Positions 7,983 to 16,593 are shown, counted from the stretch's first letter. The stretch: DNA of 36,758 bases from Fretibacterium sp. (GCA_017476945.1 JAFUYV010000075.1:1-36758), one strand, 5' to 3'. Program-made: numbers and translations. Notes: a model not told the origin generated them from the sequence alone.

Positions 7983-9473
7983 CTAGCCAAACACCCTCAC
8001 CCCCCTCTCGATCAGCCGCAGCAGCGGGACGCAAAAGAGCCCCAGGTAGAAGTTCAGCGCCAGGAAGGCTGCCATAGACAGCTTGTAGAGCCGCGTGGGC
8101 GGAGGGGGCGGGGCGTGGTGCTCCGCGGCCGGGGTCAGGATGACGATCACGGCCGGGACGTAGTACAGCGCGTTCAGCACGGAGCTCGCGGCCAGGGCGG
8201 CCAGGGCCCAGACGATGGCGGGGCTGTCGAACGACGCGAGGGTGAGGCTGAGTTTCGAGGCAAAGCCCGCGAAGGTAGGCAGCCCCATCATGGAGAAGGC
8301 CCCCGCGATGAACCCCAGCCCGGCCCAGCGGTTGGCGTGGAAGGAGCCCATCAGCGCGTGAAGGCCCTTCTTGTGGCCCGCGGCGTTGCTCAAACCCCCG
8401 GCGGCGGTGAAGATCATGGGCTTGACGGCCGCGTGGACGATGATGTGGAGGCACGCCGCCGCGATGCCCGCCACCGTGTTCAGCCCAATGCCCAGGAAGA
8501 TGTAGCCCACCTGGGCCACGGAGGACCAGGCGATCATCCGCTTGACGTTCTTTTGGCTCAGGGCGTGGACGGAGCCCATAATCATCCCCAGCAGCCCCAG
8601 GATCAGGAGCGCGTTGTCCACGCGGAGGCGCTGAATGATCTCCAGGCCGTACACGCGGCAGAAGACCTTGATAATTAGGAGGATGTGCCCCTTGAGCACG
8701 AGGCCGGAGAGGATGGAGCTGGAGGCGTTGGTGGCGCTGCCGTGAGCGTCGGGGAGCCAGAAGGCGAAGGGGTAGAGAGCGCTCTTGACGGCGAGCCCCG
8801 CTGTCATCAGGTTGAGCGCGGCGGTGAGCGGCAGCATATAGCGTCCCGAGGCGGCGAGGTCCTGGATAGCCACGCGCATGTTCTCCATCAGCAGGTGCCC
8901 CGTCAGGCCATAGAGCAGGCAGATGGAGATCAGGACCAGTCCGGAGCCCACCAGGCTCATCACCAGATAGCGCAGCGCGGCCCGGACCGTCTCACCGCCC
9001 TCCTTCGCTGCGACGATGCCGCAGGCCGCGATGGTGTTGATCTCGATAAAGACGTAGGCCGTGAAGATGTCGTTCGTGTAGGTCAGCGCCAGGAGCGAGC
9101 TCATCAGCAGGCTGATCAGGGCGTAGTAGAGCGGCTGACGGCGCGGAGGGATGTCCTCGGCCGTGGAGTTGGCGTTGCCCGTGACGGACAAGAGCATCGC
9201 GGCGCAGAAGACCAGCGCCAGCAGCGCCTCCAGCGGTCCGGCGCGCAGCTCGTTGCCCCAGGGCGCGGGGAAGTGCCCCATCGCGTAGGTGAAGGTCAGC
9301 TCGCCCCTCAGCTCCGCCAGCAGGAACGCGGACATCACGCCGGCGGCGGCGATGGCGGCGGTGGCGGCGCACTCCGGAATTCGGTTCCGATTGGGCAGGA
9401 GCGGCGTCACGATGGCCGCGAGCATCACCAGGAAGATGCTGAAGAACGGGATGTTGTACGCAAGGAAGCTCAT
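7983..9473 (-). CDS. Antiporter subunit MrpD/MbhH-like, first of four
   Basis: A 496-residue polytopic protein of the NuoN/MrpD/MbhH family. It has E144 (YVFIEINTIAACG), K230 (VKSALYPFAFWLPDAH), K261 (LVLKGHIL) and a lysine in the late broken helix (GFASKLSL). Its place right after MrpC is that of MrpD in Mrp operons and MbhH in archaeal membrane-bound hydrogenases, so it is probably the core antiporter subunit, while the other three are additions. The usual proline-rich stretch after the WLPDAH motif is altered to GSATNASSS. A cytoplasmic loop with HHAPPPPPT lies near the C terminus. ATG 9473 overlaps the MrpC stop as ATGA and has GGAGG upstream, so the two are translationally coupled. Confidence 0.9.
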   Translation of the reverse strand: MSFLAYNIPFFSIFLVMLAAIVTPLLPNRNRIPECAATAAIAAAGVMSAFLLAELRGELTFTYAMGHFPAPWGNELRAGPLEALLALVFCAAMLLSVTGNANSTAEDIPPRRQPLYYALISLLMSSLLALTYTNDIFTAYVFIEINTIAACGIVAAKEGGETVRAALRYLVMSLVGSGLVLISICLLYGLTGHLLMENMRVAIQDLAASGRYMLPLTAALNLMTAGLAVKSALYPFAFWLPDAHGSATNASSSILSGLVLKGHILLIIKVFCRVYGLEIIQRLRVDNALLILGLLGMIMGSVHALSQKNVKRMIAWSSVAQVGYIFLGIGLNTVAGIAAACLHIIVHAAVKPMIFTAAGGLSNAAGHKKGLHALMGSFHANRWAGLGFIAGAFSMMGLPTFAGFASKLSLTLASFDSPAIVWALAALAASSVLNALYYVPAVIVILTPAAEHHAPPPPPTRLYKLSMAAFLALNFYLGLFCVPLLRLIERGVRVFG

Positions 9474-9967
9474 AGCAGCCCCTCCCGTTCCAGAAGCTCC
9501 CGGCCCGTCAATGACCGCTCCTCCGTCTCCTGGCCGAACATGCCGTCCTCGTCCCCGACGGCTTCATGGGGCGGTTCCGGAACGGGCACGCCCCTCATCA
9601 GGATGGACGCTGCGTCTATGTCCAGCGTGCCGTAGTGTTCATACAGCCGGAGGGTGAGCGCCAGGGCGAAGGCCGTGACGCTGACGGAGACGACGATGCC
9701 CGTCAGGACGAGCCCCGCCGGGATGGGATTGACATAGGCGGAGGTCTGTTCCACCCAGCCGCCCTCCGCGTTGGGAATGAGGATGGGCGCGGCGCGGCCG
9801 GCCACATAACCCTTGGCGGCCAGGAAGAGGTAGACCGCCGTGTCCATGATGTTGAGTCCGATGATCTTCTTAATGAGGTTCCTTTGAAGAAGCAGGTTTG
9901 CCAGCCCGATGCCCAGCAGGATCACCGAGGCGGCCTCGTAGTGGTTCAGCAGCAGTTTGCTCAGCAT
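9470..9967 (-). CDS. MrpC/MnhC/NuoK-like subunit with a charged C-terminal extension
   Basis: A 165-residue protein with three predicted helices. The family signature of MrpC and NuoK is clear: GIGLANLLLQRNLIKKIIGLNI near the N terminus and NPIPAGLVLTGIVVSVSVTAFALAL at 80-104. In Mrp and complex I this small subunit packs beside MrpD/NuoN and carries part of the ion path. Typical MrpC proteins end soon after the third helix; this one continues for about 55 mostly hydrophilic, acidic residues (for example HEAVGDEDGMFGQETEE), which should be cytoplasmic. ATG 9967 has GGGGGAG 8 bases upstream and follows the preceding stop by 2 bases. The stop overlaps the next start as ATGA. Confidence 0.88.
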   Translation of the reverse strand: MLSKLLLNHYEAASVILLGIGLANLLLQRNLIKKIIGLNIMDTAVYLFLAAKGYVAGRAAPILIPNAEGGWVEQTSAYVNPIPAGLVLTGIVVSVSVTAFALALTLRLYEHYGTLDIDAASILMRGVPVPEPPHEAVGDEDGMFGQETEERSLTGRELLEREGLL

Positions 9968-9969
9968 GG

Positions 9970-10968
9970 CTAGATCTCCCCCTCGCTGAAGAGCGCGTAA
10001 AAACCGTAGAGGGTTCCGGCGACGACGAGCCCAACGCAGATGTTCAGGGGAAGGATCAGCCCTCCGCTCAGGATGTCCCCAACCGTGCCCGCCGGGATGC
10101 CAGAGGCGATGTGGTTGGCCCCCGTGAAGAAGGCGTATCCCTTCGCCGCGGCGTAGGCGAGTAGGGCTCCGCTGCTGGACACCACGAACGTCCGCTCAGG
10201 GAAGAAGGCGTGGACCCGGTCGAACCCGTAGGCGTTGGCGCAGAGGATCAGCGCCGTGCTGAGGATGGCCCCGCCAGAGAAGCCGCCACCCGGCGACAGG
10301 TGTCCGTTGGCCACAACGGCGCAGCCCAGAAGGAGGATGGCCGGGATCGAGAGCGACGCGACGCCGCGCAGGATGGAGTCGTCTCTGCGGCAGGTGTGGA
10401 GGCGCATCTCCGGCGGCCCCCGCAGGGGCTGTGCGCTATCCAGGATGAGCCCGGGGAGGGCGGCGTCTTCGGCGCGGGTCCTGCCGGAGGCCCTCAACAG
10501 CATCAGGACGCTCACCGCCGCCGTGAAGAGCACGGCCGACTCCCCGAAGGTGTCGAAGGCGCGGTAGTCCAGGATCATTCCGGCCACGATGTTCCGCGCG
10601 CCGGTCTCATGACCGCCGCGCTCCACGTAGCGCTGGATTACCTCGTTATGGGCGGGGTTGGCTGGGTCGCCGAAGGGCGGCAGGTCCGCCACGATCACCA
10701 GGAGCAGGGTCACCAGCAGCGCGCAGGTGAGGACGCTCAGCCCTGCGTACAGAGACGAAAATAGGTGCAGACCGTGCTGCTCCAGCCATTGTTCGTAGCG
10801 CTCCCGGATGGTCAGCTCATGGAAGCGCGTGCGGTGCGTCTGGGGCCTCAGCGTGAACGGCAGGGCAGGAGGCGGCTCCGGCGGGACGACCTCGTTCTCC
10901 GGGCGCGGGCCATTGCCCTCCACCCAGTCGCGGAAATGCTGCCAGAGGGCTTTTATTTTCTCATTCAT
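9970..10968 (-). CDS. Fused MbhE-like and MnhB/MrpB-like antiporter subunit
   Basis: A 332-residue protein that joins two parts usually made separately in Mbh operons, or as the MrpA tail plus MrpB. Residues 1-70 are a hydrophilic, proline-rich, presumably cytoplasmic N terminus. Residues 75-160 match MbhE and the MrpA C-terminal tail (NIVAGMILDYRAFDTFGESAVLFTA, shortened here to its core GESAVLFTA). After a linker, residues 200-325 match MnhB/MrpB, with the conserved GHLSPGGGFSGGAI motif. The likely role is a structural and ion-path subunit of the membrane arm. ATG 10968 overlaps the stop of the upstream gene by 8 bases (ATGAATGA) with a strong GGGGGGAG site before it. The fusion is uncommon as far as I know, which I cannot check here. 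Confidence 0.85.
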   Translation of the reverse strand: MNEKIKALWQHFRDWVEGNGPRPENEVVPPEPPPALPFTLRPQTHRTRFHELTIRERYEQWLEQHGLHLFSSLYAGLSVLTCALLVTLLLVIVADLPPFGDPANPAHNEVIQRYVERGGHETGARNIVAGMILDYRAFDTFGESAVLFTAAVSVLMLLRASGRTRAEDAALPGLILDSAQPLRGPPEMRLHTCRRDDSILRGVASLSIPAILLLGCAVVANGHLSPGGGFSGGAILSTALILCANAYGFDRVHAFFPERTFVVSSSGALLAYAAAKGYAFFTGANHIASGIPAGTVGDILSGGLILPLNICVGLVVAGTLYGFYALFSEGEI

Positions 10969-11278
10969 ACGGTTCTCCCCCCTTGTGTTTGGGCTGCCCC
11001 GCTTGGGTGTCCTCAGCGGTCTTGCCGCCCTGATCGCGTCTGTGCCCGATCTGTCCCAGGCGGCGGAGCGCCAGGAAGAACAGGACGCTCGTCACCCCGG
11101 CGCCGACGGCGGCCTCCGTGATGGCGAGATCCGGCGCGCGGAGCAGGACCCACACGGCTGACATGATCAGGCTGTAGCTCATGAAGATGATGACGGAGTT
11201 CAGAAGGTCCCGGGCGAGCGAGACAGCCAGCGCGCAGACGATAAGGAAGCCCAGCAGCAGCCATTCAACGGTGGCCAC
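10961..11278 (-). CDS. MbhD-like / MrpA C-terminal domain subunit (DUF4040 type)
   Basis: A 105-residue protein with three hydrophobic segments matching the MbhD domain, which in Mrp proteins is part of the MrpA C terminus. The signature is RDLLNSVIIFMSYSLIMSAVWVLL followed by APDLAITEAAVGAGVTSVLFFLAL; the second stretch is nearly invariant in the family. A hydrophilic tail follows. In membrane-bound hydrogenase and Mrp structures this domain lies in the ion-path region next to MbhE. The start is GTG 11278 with GGAG 7 bases upstream, one base after the MrpG stop. Confidence 0.88.
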   Translation of the reverse strand: MATVEWLLLGFLIVCALAVSLARDLLNSVIIFMSYSLIMSAVWVLLRAPDLAITEAAVGAGVTSVLFFLALRRLGQIGHRRDQGGKTAEDTQAGQPKHKGGEPYE

Positions 11279-11279
11279 G

Positions 11280-11660
11280 TTATCTCTCCCCCTTCTCCTC
11301 GGACCGGAGTTCCTCGGGGGCCAGCGGGACCAGCTCTCCGTCCCCGTCGAGCTCCAAAAAGTCGCAGAGCTCTTCCAGATTGCGGCAGGTCCGCACCTCC
11401 GCGCGGGCGACGAGGTGGCTGGCCACGGGGTTGCTCAGCCACAGGAAGACGATTGCCAGCAGCAGCTTGAGCGAGAGGACGCTCCAGCCCGCCAGCACCA
11501 TCAGGCCCGCCAGCACCAGGAGCGCCCCCAGCGTGTCGCACTTCGCGGCGACGTGGATGCGGTTCAGCATCGTGCTGAAGCGGAAGATGCCCAGCGTGGC
11601 GACGCCCAGCACAAAGAGCCCGGACAGGATGAGCAGCGCGGCGATGGCGAGGCCGGTCAT
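11280..11660 (-). CDS. MrpG/MnhG-like antiporter subunit
   Basis: A 126-residue protein with three helices and the MnhG family pattern: LFVLGVATLGIFRFSTMLNRIHVAAKCDTLGALLVLAGL. The F-R-F-x-x-M-x-R-I-H-x-A-x-K-x-D-T-L core is the diagnostic part. The role is a small structural subunit of Mrp/Mbh-type cation-proton antiporters. The C-terminal 40 residues are acidic and hydrophilic. ATG 11660 overlaps the MrpF stop as ATGA, indicating coupling. Confidence 0.9.
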   Translation of the reverse strand: MTGLAIAALLILSGLFVLGVATLGIFRFSTMLNRIHVAAKCDTLGALLVLAGLMVLAGWSVLSLKLLLAIVFLWLSNPVASHLVARAEVRTCRNLEELCDFLELDGDGELVPLAPEELRSEEKGER

Positions 11661-11989
11661 AGCTTCGCCTCCTCAGGACCGCCGGGCTCCCCAGCCTCAT
11701 CAATGACCATGCGTGCGAGCACGACGACGGAAAGGAAACTGATGACGGCGTAGATAAGACAGATGTCGGCGAGATAGGACTCCCCGACGATGAGGGCCAA
11801 GATGGCGATCAACACGATGACCTTAGTCCCCACGATGTTGACCGCGATGACGCGGTCGGTGAACCGCGGGCCCAGCACGGCCCGGAGAAGACAGAGAAAG
11901 AGCGTGATGGACAGAAAAACGGCGCTCCCGGTGAGCAGGAGGCGGCGCAGCCCATCGAGGGTCAGGACGCCTTGAAACAGATCAGACAC
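11657..11989 (-). CDS. MrpF/MnhF-like antiporter subunit
   Basis: A 110-residue protein with three helices and the MnhF signature LCLLRAVLGPRFTDRVIAVN followed by a stretch in which GESYLADICLIYAVISFLSV is typical. I chose GTG 11989, which overlaps the MrpE stop in GTGTCTGA and has GGGGAGG 9 bases upstream. A longer open frame reaching an ATG at 12043 would overlap MrpE by over 60 bases and adds residues foreign to the family. In Mrp operons MrpE, F and G are adjacent in this order, as here. Confidence 0.9.
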   Translation of the reverse strand: MSDLFQGVLTLDGLRRLLLTGSAVFLSITLFLCLLRAVLGPRFTDRVIAVNIVGTKVIVLIAILALIVGESYLADICLIYAVISFLSVVVLARMVIDEAGEPGGPEEAKL

Positions 11990-12506
11990 GGGCGCGCACC
12001 TCCCCTGGAGTTCCGGCGGGAAGGGGACTGCGGCCCGCCTCATGGGCCTCCATCTCGGAGAGGAGGCGCTCGAAGGACGAGTCCGCCAGTCCCTCAGCGA
12101 TCTCGTGATTGAGCGCGTGAATCAGGAGCTCGTCGCCCTCCAGAGCGACGGTGATGGTTCCTGGGGTCAGGGTGATGGAGTTCGCCAGGGCCACCCGCGC
12201 CGCCCTGGTCCTGAGCTTCGTGCGGAGGCGGACCAGGCAAGGTTCCACCTCGATGCTTGGGGCCAGGATCAGCCGGATGATCGCGACGTTCGCCTTGATG
12301 ATCTCACAGACCAGAGCCCCGGTGTACAGCAGCGCGCCGGGCAGAAGGCGGACCAGAACGGGGACGGAGACGGACGGAAAGCGGATGCCCAGGGCCCGGC
12401 GCATGAGGTAATCAAGTCCGACGGCGACGGGGATGCCAAGGATGAGGACCTCCCCCGTCACGCGGCCGTTCAACGCCAGCCAGAGGACAAAATACGCTAA
12501 GGTCAT
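11982..12506 (-). CDS. MrpE/MnhE-like antiporter subunit, first gene of the operon
   Basis: A 174-residue protein with two N-terminal helices and a C-terminal cytoplasmic domain. It matches MrpE by the segment LVCEIIKANVAIIRLIL and by the strictly conserved LANSITLTPGTITVALEGDEL stretch (core SITLTPGT). MrpE is required for assembly of Mrp complexes in characterised systems. ATG 12506 has AAGGAGG 5 bases upstream. The gene begins the operon just after the terminator at 12544-12577, so the promoter must lie in the 40-70 bases between or transcription must read through. Confidence 0.9.
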   Translation of the reverse strand: MTLAYFVLWLALNGRVTGEVLILGIPVAVGLDYLMRRALGIRFPSVSVPVLVRLLPGALLYTGALVCEIIKANVAIIRLILAPSIEVEPCLVRLRTKLRTRAARVALANSITLTPGTITVALEGDELLIHALNHEIAEGLADSSFERLLSEMEAHEAGRSPLPAGTPGEVRARV

Positions 12507-12543
12507 GATAGCCTCCTTATCTTAATCTTAAGATGCTGCGCGG
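12507..12543 (-). promoter_or_regulatory. Leader of the antiporter operon with an AT-rich inverted repeat
   Basis: The short gap before mrpE holds the ribosome site AAGGAGG and the imperfect palindrome CTTAAGATTAAG. No good -35/-10 pair is visible; TTAAGA-like boxes could serve as a weak -10. This is the only place for an operon promoter downstream of the preceding terminator. Confidence 0.3.
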
Positions 12544-12577
12544 TTGAAAAATTCAGGACGGGCCCGAAGGCCCGCCC
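12544..12577 (-). terminator. Rho-independent terminator of the ilv-DUF815 operon
   Basis: On the minus strand GGGCGGGCC, loop TTCG, GGCCCGTCC (12569-12577 and 12556-12564) forms a nine-pair stem with one G-T pair and a UUCG tetraloop. It is followed by TGAATTTTTC. It lies just past the stop of the DUF815 gene. Confidence 0.85.
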
Positions 12578-12580
12578 TTA

Positions 12581-13897
12581 TTATAAATCATGACCGCGTC
12601 CCGCCAGGTGGTCGATGTACTGCCGGGCCGTCCGGCCGGAGACTCCGCCGTGGCGTATCTCCCAGGCGTCAGCCCCCTTGGTGAGCGCATCGCTGACGGG
12701 CAGGGAGGCGCTCCGGGCCAGCGCGCACACGATCTCGTGATACTCCTTTCGGTTGGGTGCGGAGTAGTTTAAGGCCAGACCGAACCGCGACGCGAGGGAG
12801 AGCTTCTCCTCCACCGTGTCCGAGCGATGAATGTCGCCGCTGCGCTCCATGTCGTCCCGGTCGCCCCAGGTCTCCCGGATGAGGTGCCGCCGATTGGACG
12901 TAGCGTAGATCAGCACGTTCTCCGGCCTCGCCTCCAACCCGCCCTCGACGGCAGCCTTGAGCGCCTTGTACTCCGTCTCGTGTTCCTCGAAGGACAGGTC
13001 GTCGATGAAGAGAATGAAACGGTAGCTGCGCCGCCTCAGCACCGCCAGGATGGACGGCAGGGCGGCAAACTGCTGACGGTAGAGCTCCACCATGCGGAGC
13101 CCGCTGTTGAAGTAATCGTTGACGAGCGCCCTGACGCTGGTGGACTTCCCTGTGCCCCCGTCGCCGTAGAGCAGGACGTTGTTGGCCGGGCGTCCCGCGA
13201 GGAACGCCTCGGTGTTGGCGCGGAGCTCCCGCTTCTGGACCTCGTACCCGGCGAGGGCGTCCAGGGAGGCGGGCTCAACCGCCTCGATGGGCTCAAGCGC
13301 AAGCTCCCCGTTCACGTGAAAGGCCCGGTGGAAGGCCAGGGCCCCAACGCCGTGAGCGCGGTAAAAATTTTTCAGCAGCGAAAGCGCCTCGCCTGCGCTT
13401 TTGCTGTGGGCGATTTTTTCGCTCATGTCCCTCACAAGGGGGCCCGCGGGGTGGGGTCTGCCGGTCCGGCCGGCCTTAAAGCTGCGCAGGATAGAGAGGC
13501 CGCCGGTCCCCAACGCCCTTTCAAGGGGGCCAAAGTCAAAGGCGAACAGCCCCCGGAACACCTCAAGGTCCTGTCGGGCGAGGACGTCAAGACTGCCGCC
13601 GGGCACGCTTTCCCCGTCCGGAAGATCCCCTGACGGGCCCTCGCAACCCAGGGAGAAGGGGTTCTCGTCCGTCAGGAGCAGCCAGGTCAGGTAATTCTGC
13701 CACAGGTCACCCTCGAAGCCATAACGGGTGGCCAGCCCTATCAGGCACAAAGACTGGGCATGAACCTCTCTCAGCAGCGCGTCGCCCGTCTCCCCGCCCT
13801 CGAAGCGCCGGAGGATGTCGCCCAGACGGGCAAGGGAGGTTCCCCCGCCCCTGAGCACACCGCTGTACAACAGCAGTTTTGATAGTTCCCGATGCAT
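12581..13897 (-). CDS. DUF815-family AAA+ ATPase coupled to ilvD
   Basis: A 438-residue protein of the DUF815 family (AAA+ P-loop ATPases of unknown function). The Walker A motif is GDGGTGKST (245-253), Walker B is FILFIDD (294-300), and a sensor-like segment is IYATSNRRH (330-338). SGRTARQ near 420-426 resembles a sensor-2 arginine. The first 200 residues are a helical domain without a recognisable motif; residues 80-105 are a glycine- and proline-rich stretch of low conservation appearance. The start ATG 13897 shares its A with the ilvD stop (TAATG), and no separate ribosome site is obvious, so translation is probably coupled to ilvD. A longer upstream frame runs inside ilvD and is not used. 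The biochemical role is unknown; the placement at the end of the ilv operon may be chance or a chaperone-like link to the Fe-S enzyme. Confidence 0.87.
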   Translation of the reverse strand: MHRELSKLLLYSGVLRGGGTSLARLGDILRRFEGGETGDALLREVHAQSLCLIGLATRYGFEGDLWQNYLTWLLLTDENPFSLGCEGPSGDLPDGESVPGGSLDVLARQDLEVFRGLFAFDFGPLERALGTGGLSILRSFKAGRTGRPHPAGPLVRDMSEKIAHSKSAGEALSLLKNFYRAHGVGALAFHRAFHVNGELALEPIEAVEPASLDALAGYEVQKRELRANTEAFLAGRPANNVLLYGDGGTGKSTSVRALVNDYFNSGLRMVELYRQQFAALPSILAVLRRRSYRFILFIDDLSFEEHETEYKALKAAVEGGLEARPENVLIYATSNRRHLIRETWGDRDDMERSGDIHRSDTVEEKLSLASRFGLALNYSAPNRKEYHEIVCALARSASLPVSDALTKGADAWEIRHGGVSGRTARQYIDHLAGRGHDL

Positions 13898-15558
13898 TAT
13901 TCCAGAACGGCGCCCTTGTCGGCAGAGCTGACCAGCTTGGCGTACCGGGCCAGGTACCCCGTCTTGATCTTCGGCTCCGGGCAGACCCACTCCGCACGGC
14001 GGCGGGCCAGCTCCTCGTCCGTCACTTTCAGCTCGATCCTGCAAGCCGGGATGTCGATAGCGATGATGTCGCTTTCCCTGACCAGCGCGATGTTGCCGCC
14101 GGAGGCCGCCTCCGGACTGATGTGCCCGATGGACGCGCCCCGCGTCGCCCCGGAGAAGCGACCGTCCGTGATGAGCGCCACGCTCTCGCCAAGCCCCATG
14201 CCGCAGATGGCCGACGTGGGGTTCAGCATTTCCCTCATGCCGGGGCCCCCCTTCGGCCCCTCGTAGCGGATGACCACAACGTCGCCGGACTTGATCTTCT
14301 TGTTGTAAATCGCGGCGATGGCGTCGTCCTCGGAGTCAAAGACGCGGGCCGGGCCCTCGTGAACCATCATCTCCGCCGCCACGGCCGACCGCTTCACCAC
14401 GCAGCCGTCCGGGGCCAGATTGCCGCGCAGCACGGCGATCCCGCCGTTCTCGGAGAAGGGGCTTTCCACAGGCCGGATAATATCAGGGTCAAGGTTTTCC
14501 ACGCCGGTCAGGTTCTCCGCCACGGTCTTTCCCGTGACGGTGGGCAGCGACGTGTCCAGCAGGCCCTTCTTCGTCAGCTCCTTCATCACGGCGTAGACCC
14601 CTCCGGCGCGGTCCAGGTCCTCCATGAACGTGTCGCCCGCCGGGGCCAGGTGGCAGAGGTTCGGCGTGCGGGCGCTGATGGCGTTGGCCCCGTCCAGGTC
14701 GATGGTCACCCCCGCCTCCCGCGCGATAGCGGGCAGGTGCAGCATGGTGTTGGTGGAGCAGCCCAGAGCCATGTCCACCGTCTCCGCGTTCTTGAAGGCC
14801 GCTTTCGTCATGATGTCGCGGGGACGGATGTCCTTCTCCACCAGCTCCAGGATCTTCATGCCTGTGTGCTTGGCCAGGCGGAGGCGCGCTGAGTACGGCG
14901 CGGGGATGGTGCCGTTGCCGCGCAGGGCCATGCCGATGGCCTCCGTCAGGCAGTTCATGGAGTTGGCCGTGTACATCCCGGAGCAGGAACCGCAGCTGGG
15001 GCAGGCGTTCTCGATGTAGTCCTCCACCCCGGACTCGTCCAGCGTCCCCGCATGGTAGGCCCCTACGGCCTCGAACATATGGCTGAGGCACGTCCGCCGC
15101 CCGTCCTTCAGGTGTCCGGCCAGCATGGGCCCTCCCGCACAGAAGATCGTGGGGATGTTCAGCCGCGCGGTGGCCATGAGCAGGCCCGGCACGTTTTTGT
15201 CGCAGTTGGGCACCATGACAAGGCCGTCGAACTGATGGGCCAGGGCCATGGCCTCCGTGGAGTCGGCGATAAGCTCGCGCGAGACTAAGGAGTACTTCAT
15301 GCCGATATGCCCCATCGCGATGCCGTCGCACACGGCGATGGCTGGGAACAGGATGGGCGTCCCCCCGGCGGCGCGAACTCCGTCCTTCACCGCCTGGGCG
15401 ATCTTGTCCAAATGCATATGGCCGGGCACGATCTCGCTGTAGGAGGTCACGACGCCAATGAGGGGCCGCTCAATCTCCTCCTTCGTGAAGCCCAGCGCAT
15501 AGAGCAGGCTCAGATTGGGGGCGCGGTCCACGCCCTTCTTGATGTTGTCGGAGAGCAT
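13897..15558 (-). CDS. ilvD: Dihydroxy-acid dehydratase IlvD
   Basis: IlvD removes water from 2,3-dihydroxy-isovalerate and 2,3-dihydroxy-3-methylvalerate to give the keto acids before valine and isoleucine. The protein is 553 residues, the normal family length. Fe-S ligands fit C119 (VPNCDKN) and C192 ([15 protein letters not shown]). The N-terminal motif reads VPGHMHLDK like Escherichia coli IlvD, which holds an oxygen-sensitive [4Fe-4S] cluster, and lacks the extra cysteine found there in the [2Fe-2S] plant/actinobacterial type. This supports an anaerobic lifestyle. ATG 15558 has GAGG 7 bases upstream. It follows ilvC by 12 bases. Confidence 0.96.
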   Translation of the reverse strand: MLSDNIKKGVDRAPNLSLLYALGFTKEEIERPLIGVVTSYSEIVPGHMHLDKIAQAVKDGVRAAGGTPILFPAIAVCDGIAMGHIGMKYSLVSRELIADSTEAMALAHQFDGLVMVPNCDKNVPGLLMATARLNIPTIFCAGGPMLAGHLKDGRRTCLSHMFEAVGAYHAGTLDESGVEDYIENACPSCGSCSGMYTANSMNCLTEAIGMALRGNGTIPAPYSARLRLAKHTGMKILELVEKDIRPRDIMTKAAFKNAETVDMALGCSTNTMLHLPAIAREAGVTIDLDGANAISARTPNLCHLAPAGDTFMEDLDRAGGVYAVMKELTKKGLLDTSLPTVTGKTVAENLTGVENLDPDIIRPVESPFSENGGIAVLRGNLAPDGCVVKRSAVAAEMMVHEGPARVFDSEDDAIAAIYNKKIKSGDVVVIRYEGPKGGPGMREMLNPTSAICGMGLGESVALITDGRFSGATRGASIGHISPEAASGGNIALVRESDIIAIDIPACRIELKVTDEELARRRAEWVCPEPKIKTGYLARYAKLVSSADKGAVLE

Positions 15559-15570
15559 GAGGGGTCCTCT

Positions 15571-16593
15571 TTAGTTGGACGCGGAGTCCAGGTCCGCGGC
15601 GCTGTCCTTCCAGAGCATCTGCTCACGCAGCTTCTGACCGATGACCTCCATGGGGTGCTTCGCCAGGGCCGCCCGCTTGGAGTTGAAGAAGGTGCGGCCG
15701 TTCTTGTTCTCGGCGATCCATTTGCCCGCGAAGGTCCCGTCCTGAATGTCGGCCAGCACAGCGCGCATGTTGGCCTTGATCTGCTCGTGGGGCAGGACGC
15801 GCGGGCCGGAGACGTACTCGCCGAACTCCGCCGTGTCCGAGATGGAGTAGTTCATGGCCGCGACGCCGCCCTTGTTGATGAGGTCGATGATGAGCTTCAT
15901 CTCGTGGATGCACTCAAAGTAGGCGTTCTCTGGCTCGTACCCGGCCTCCACCAGCACCTCGAAGCCGCAGCGCATCAGGTCCACCACGCCGCCACACAGC
16001 ACGGTCTGCTCGCCGAAGAGGTCGGTCTCCGTCTCCTCGTGCATGGTGGTCTGCATGATGCCGGCCCGCGCGCCGCCGATGCCCGCGATGTAGGCCAGGG
16101 CGATGTCCAGACATTTGCCGGAGGCATCCTGTTCCACGGCCACGAGGCAGGGCACGCCCTTCCCCACGACATACTGGCTGCGGACCGTGTGCCCCGGCCC
16201 CTTGGGGGCGGCCATAAAGACGTCCACGCCCTCCGGCGGGACGATCTGTCCGTAGCGGATGTTGAAGCCATGGGCGAAGGCGATGGCCTTCCCCTCCGTC
16301 AGGTGAGGCGCGACGTCCGCCCGGTACATGTCCGCCTGCTTCTCGTCGTTGATGAGAATCATGATGATGTCCGCCTGCTGCGTGGCCTCGGACACGGTCA
16401 TGACCTTAAAACCGTCGGCCTCCGCCTTGGGCCAGGATTTCCCGCCTTTGCGGAGCCCAACGATGACGTCGCAGCCGGAGTCACGGAGGTTCAGCGCGTG
16501 CGCGTGCCCCTGGGAACCGTAACCGATGACGGCAATCTTCTTCCCGGTCAGCTTGCCAAGGTCGCAGTCCTTCTCGTAGTACATCTTTGCCAT
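15571..16593 (-). CDS. ilvC: Ketol-acid reductoisomerase IlvC (class I)
   Basis: IlvC isomerises and reduces acetolactate or acetohydroxybutyrate to the dihydroxy acids used by IlvD, with Mg2+ and NAD(P)H. The 340-residue length is that of the short class I enzymes. The Rossmann motif is [16 protein letters not shown], and the knotted C-terminal domain is present (for example GISDTAEFG-like [16 protein letters not shown]). The cofactor loop reads GLRKGGKSW; the first of the two positions often held by serine in NADPH enzymes is glycine here, so cofactor preference is open. ATG 16593 has AAAGGAG 9 bases upstream. It lies between ilvN and ilvD in the operon. Confidence 0.96.
   Translation of the reverse strand: MAKMYYEKDCDLGKLTGKKIAVIGYGSQGHAHALNLRDSGCDVIVGLRKGGKSWPKAEADGFKVMTVSEATQQADIIMILINDEKQADMYRADVAPHLTEGKAIAFAHGFNIRYGQIVPPEGVDVFMAAPKGPGHTVRSQYVVGKGVPCLVAVEQDASGKCLDIALAYIAGIGGARAGIMQTTMHEETETDLFGEQTVLCGGVVDLMRCGFEVLVEAGYEPENAYFECIHEMKLIIDLINKGGVAAMNYSISDTAEFGEYVSGPRVLPHEQIKANMRAVLADIQDGTFAGKWIAENKNGRTFFNSKRAALAKHPMEVIGQKLREQMLWKDSAADLDSASN

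Noticed and set aside
13898-14044. N-terminal extension of the DUF815 ATPase
   Set aside because: It lies wholly inside ilvD in another phase with shadow-like composition; the TAATG junction gives a natural start.
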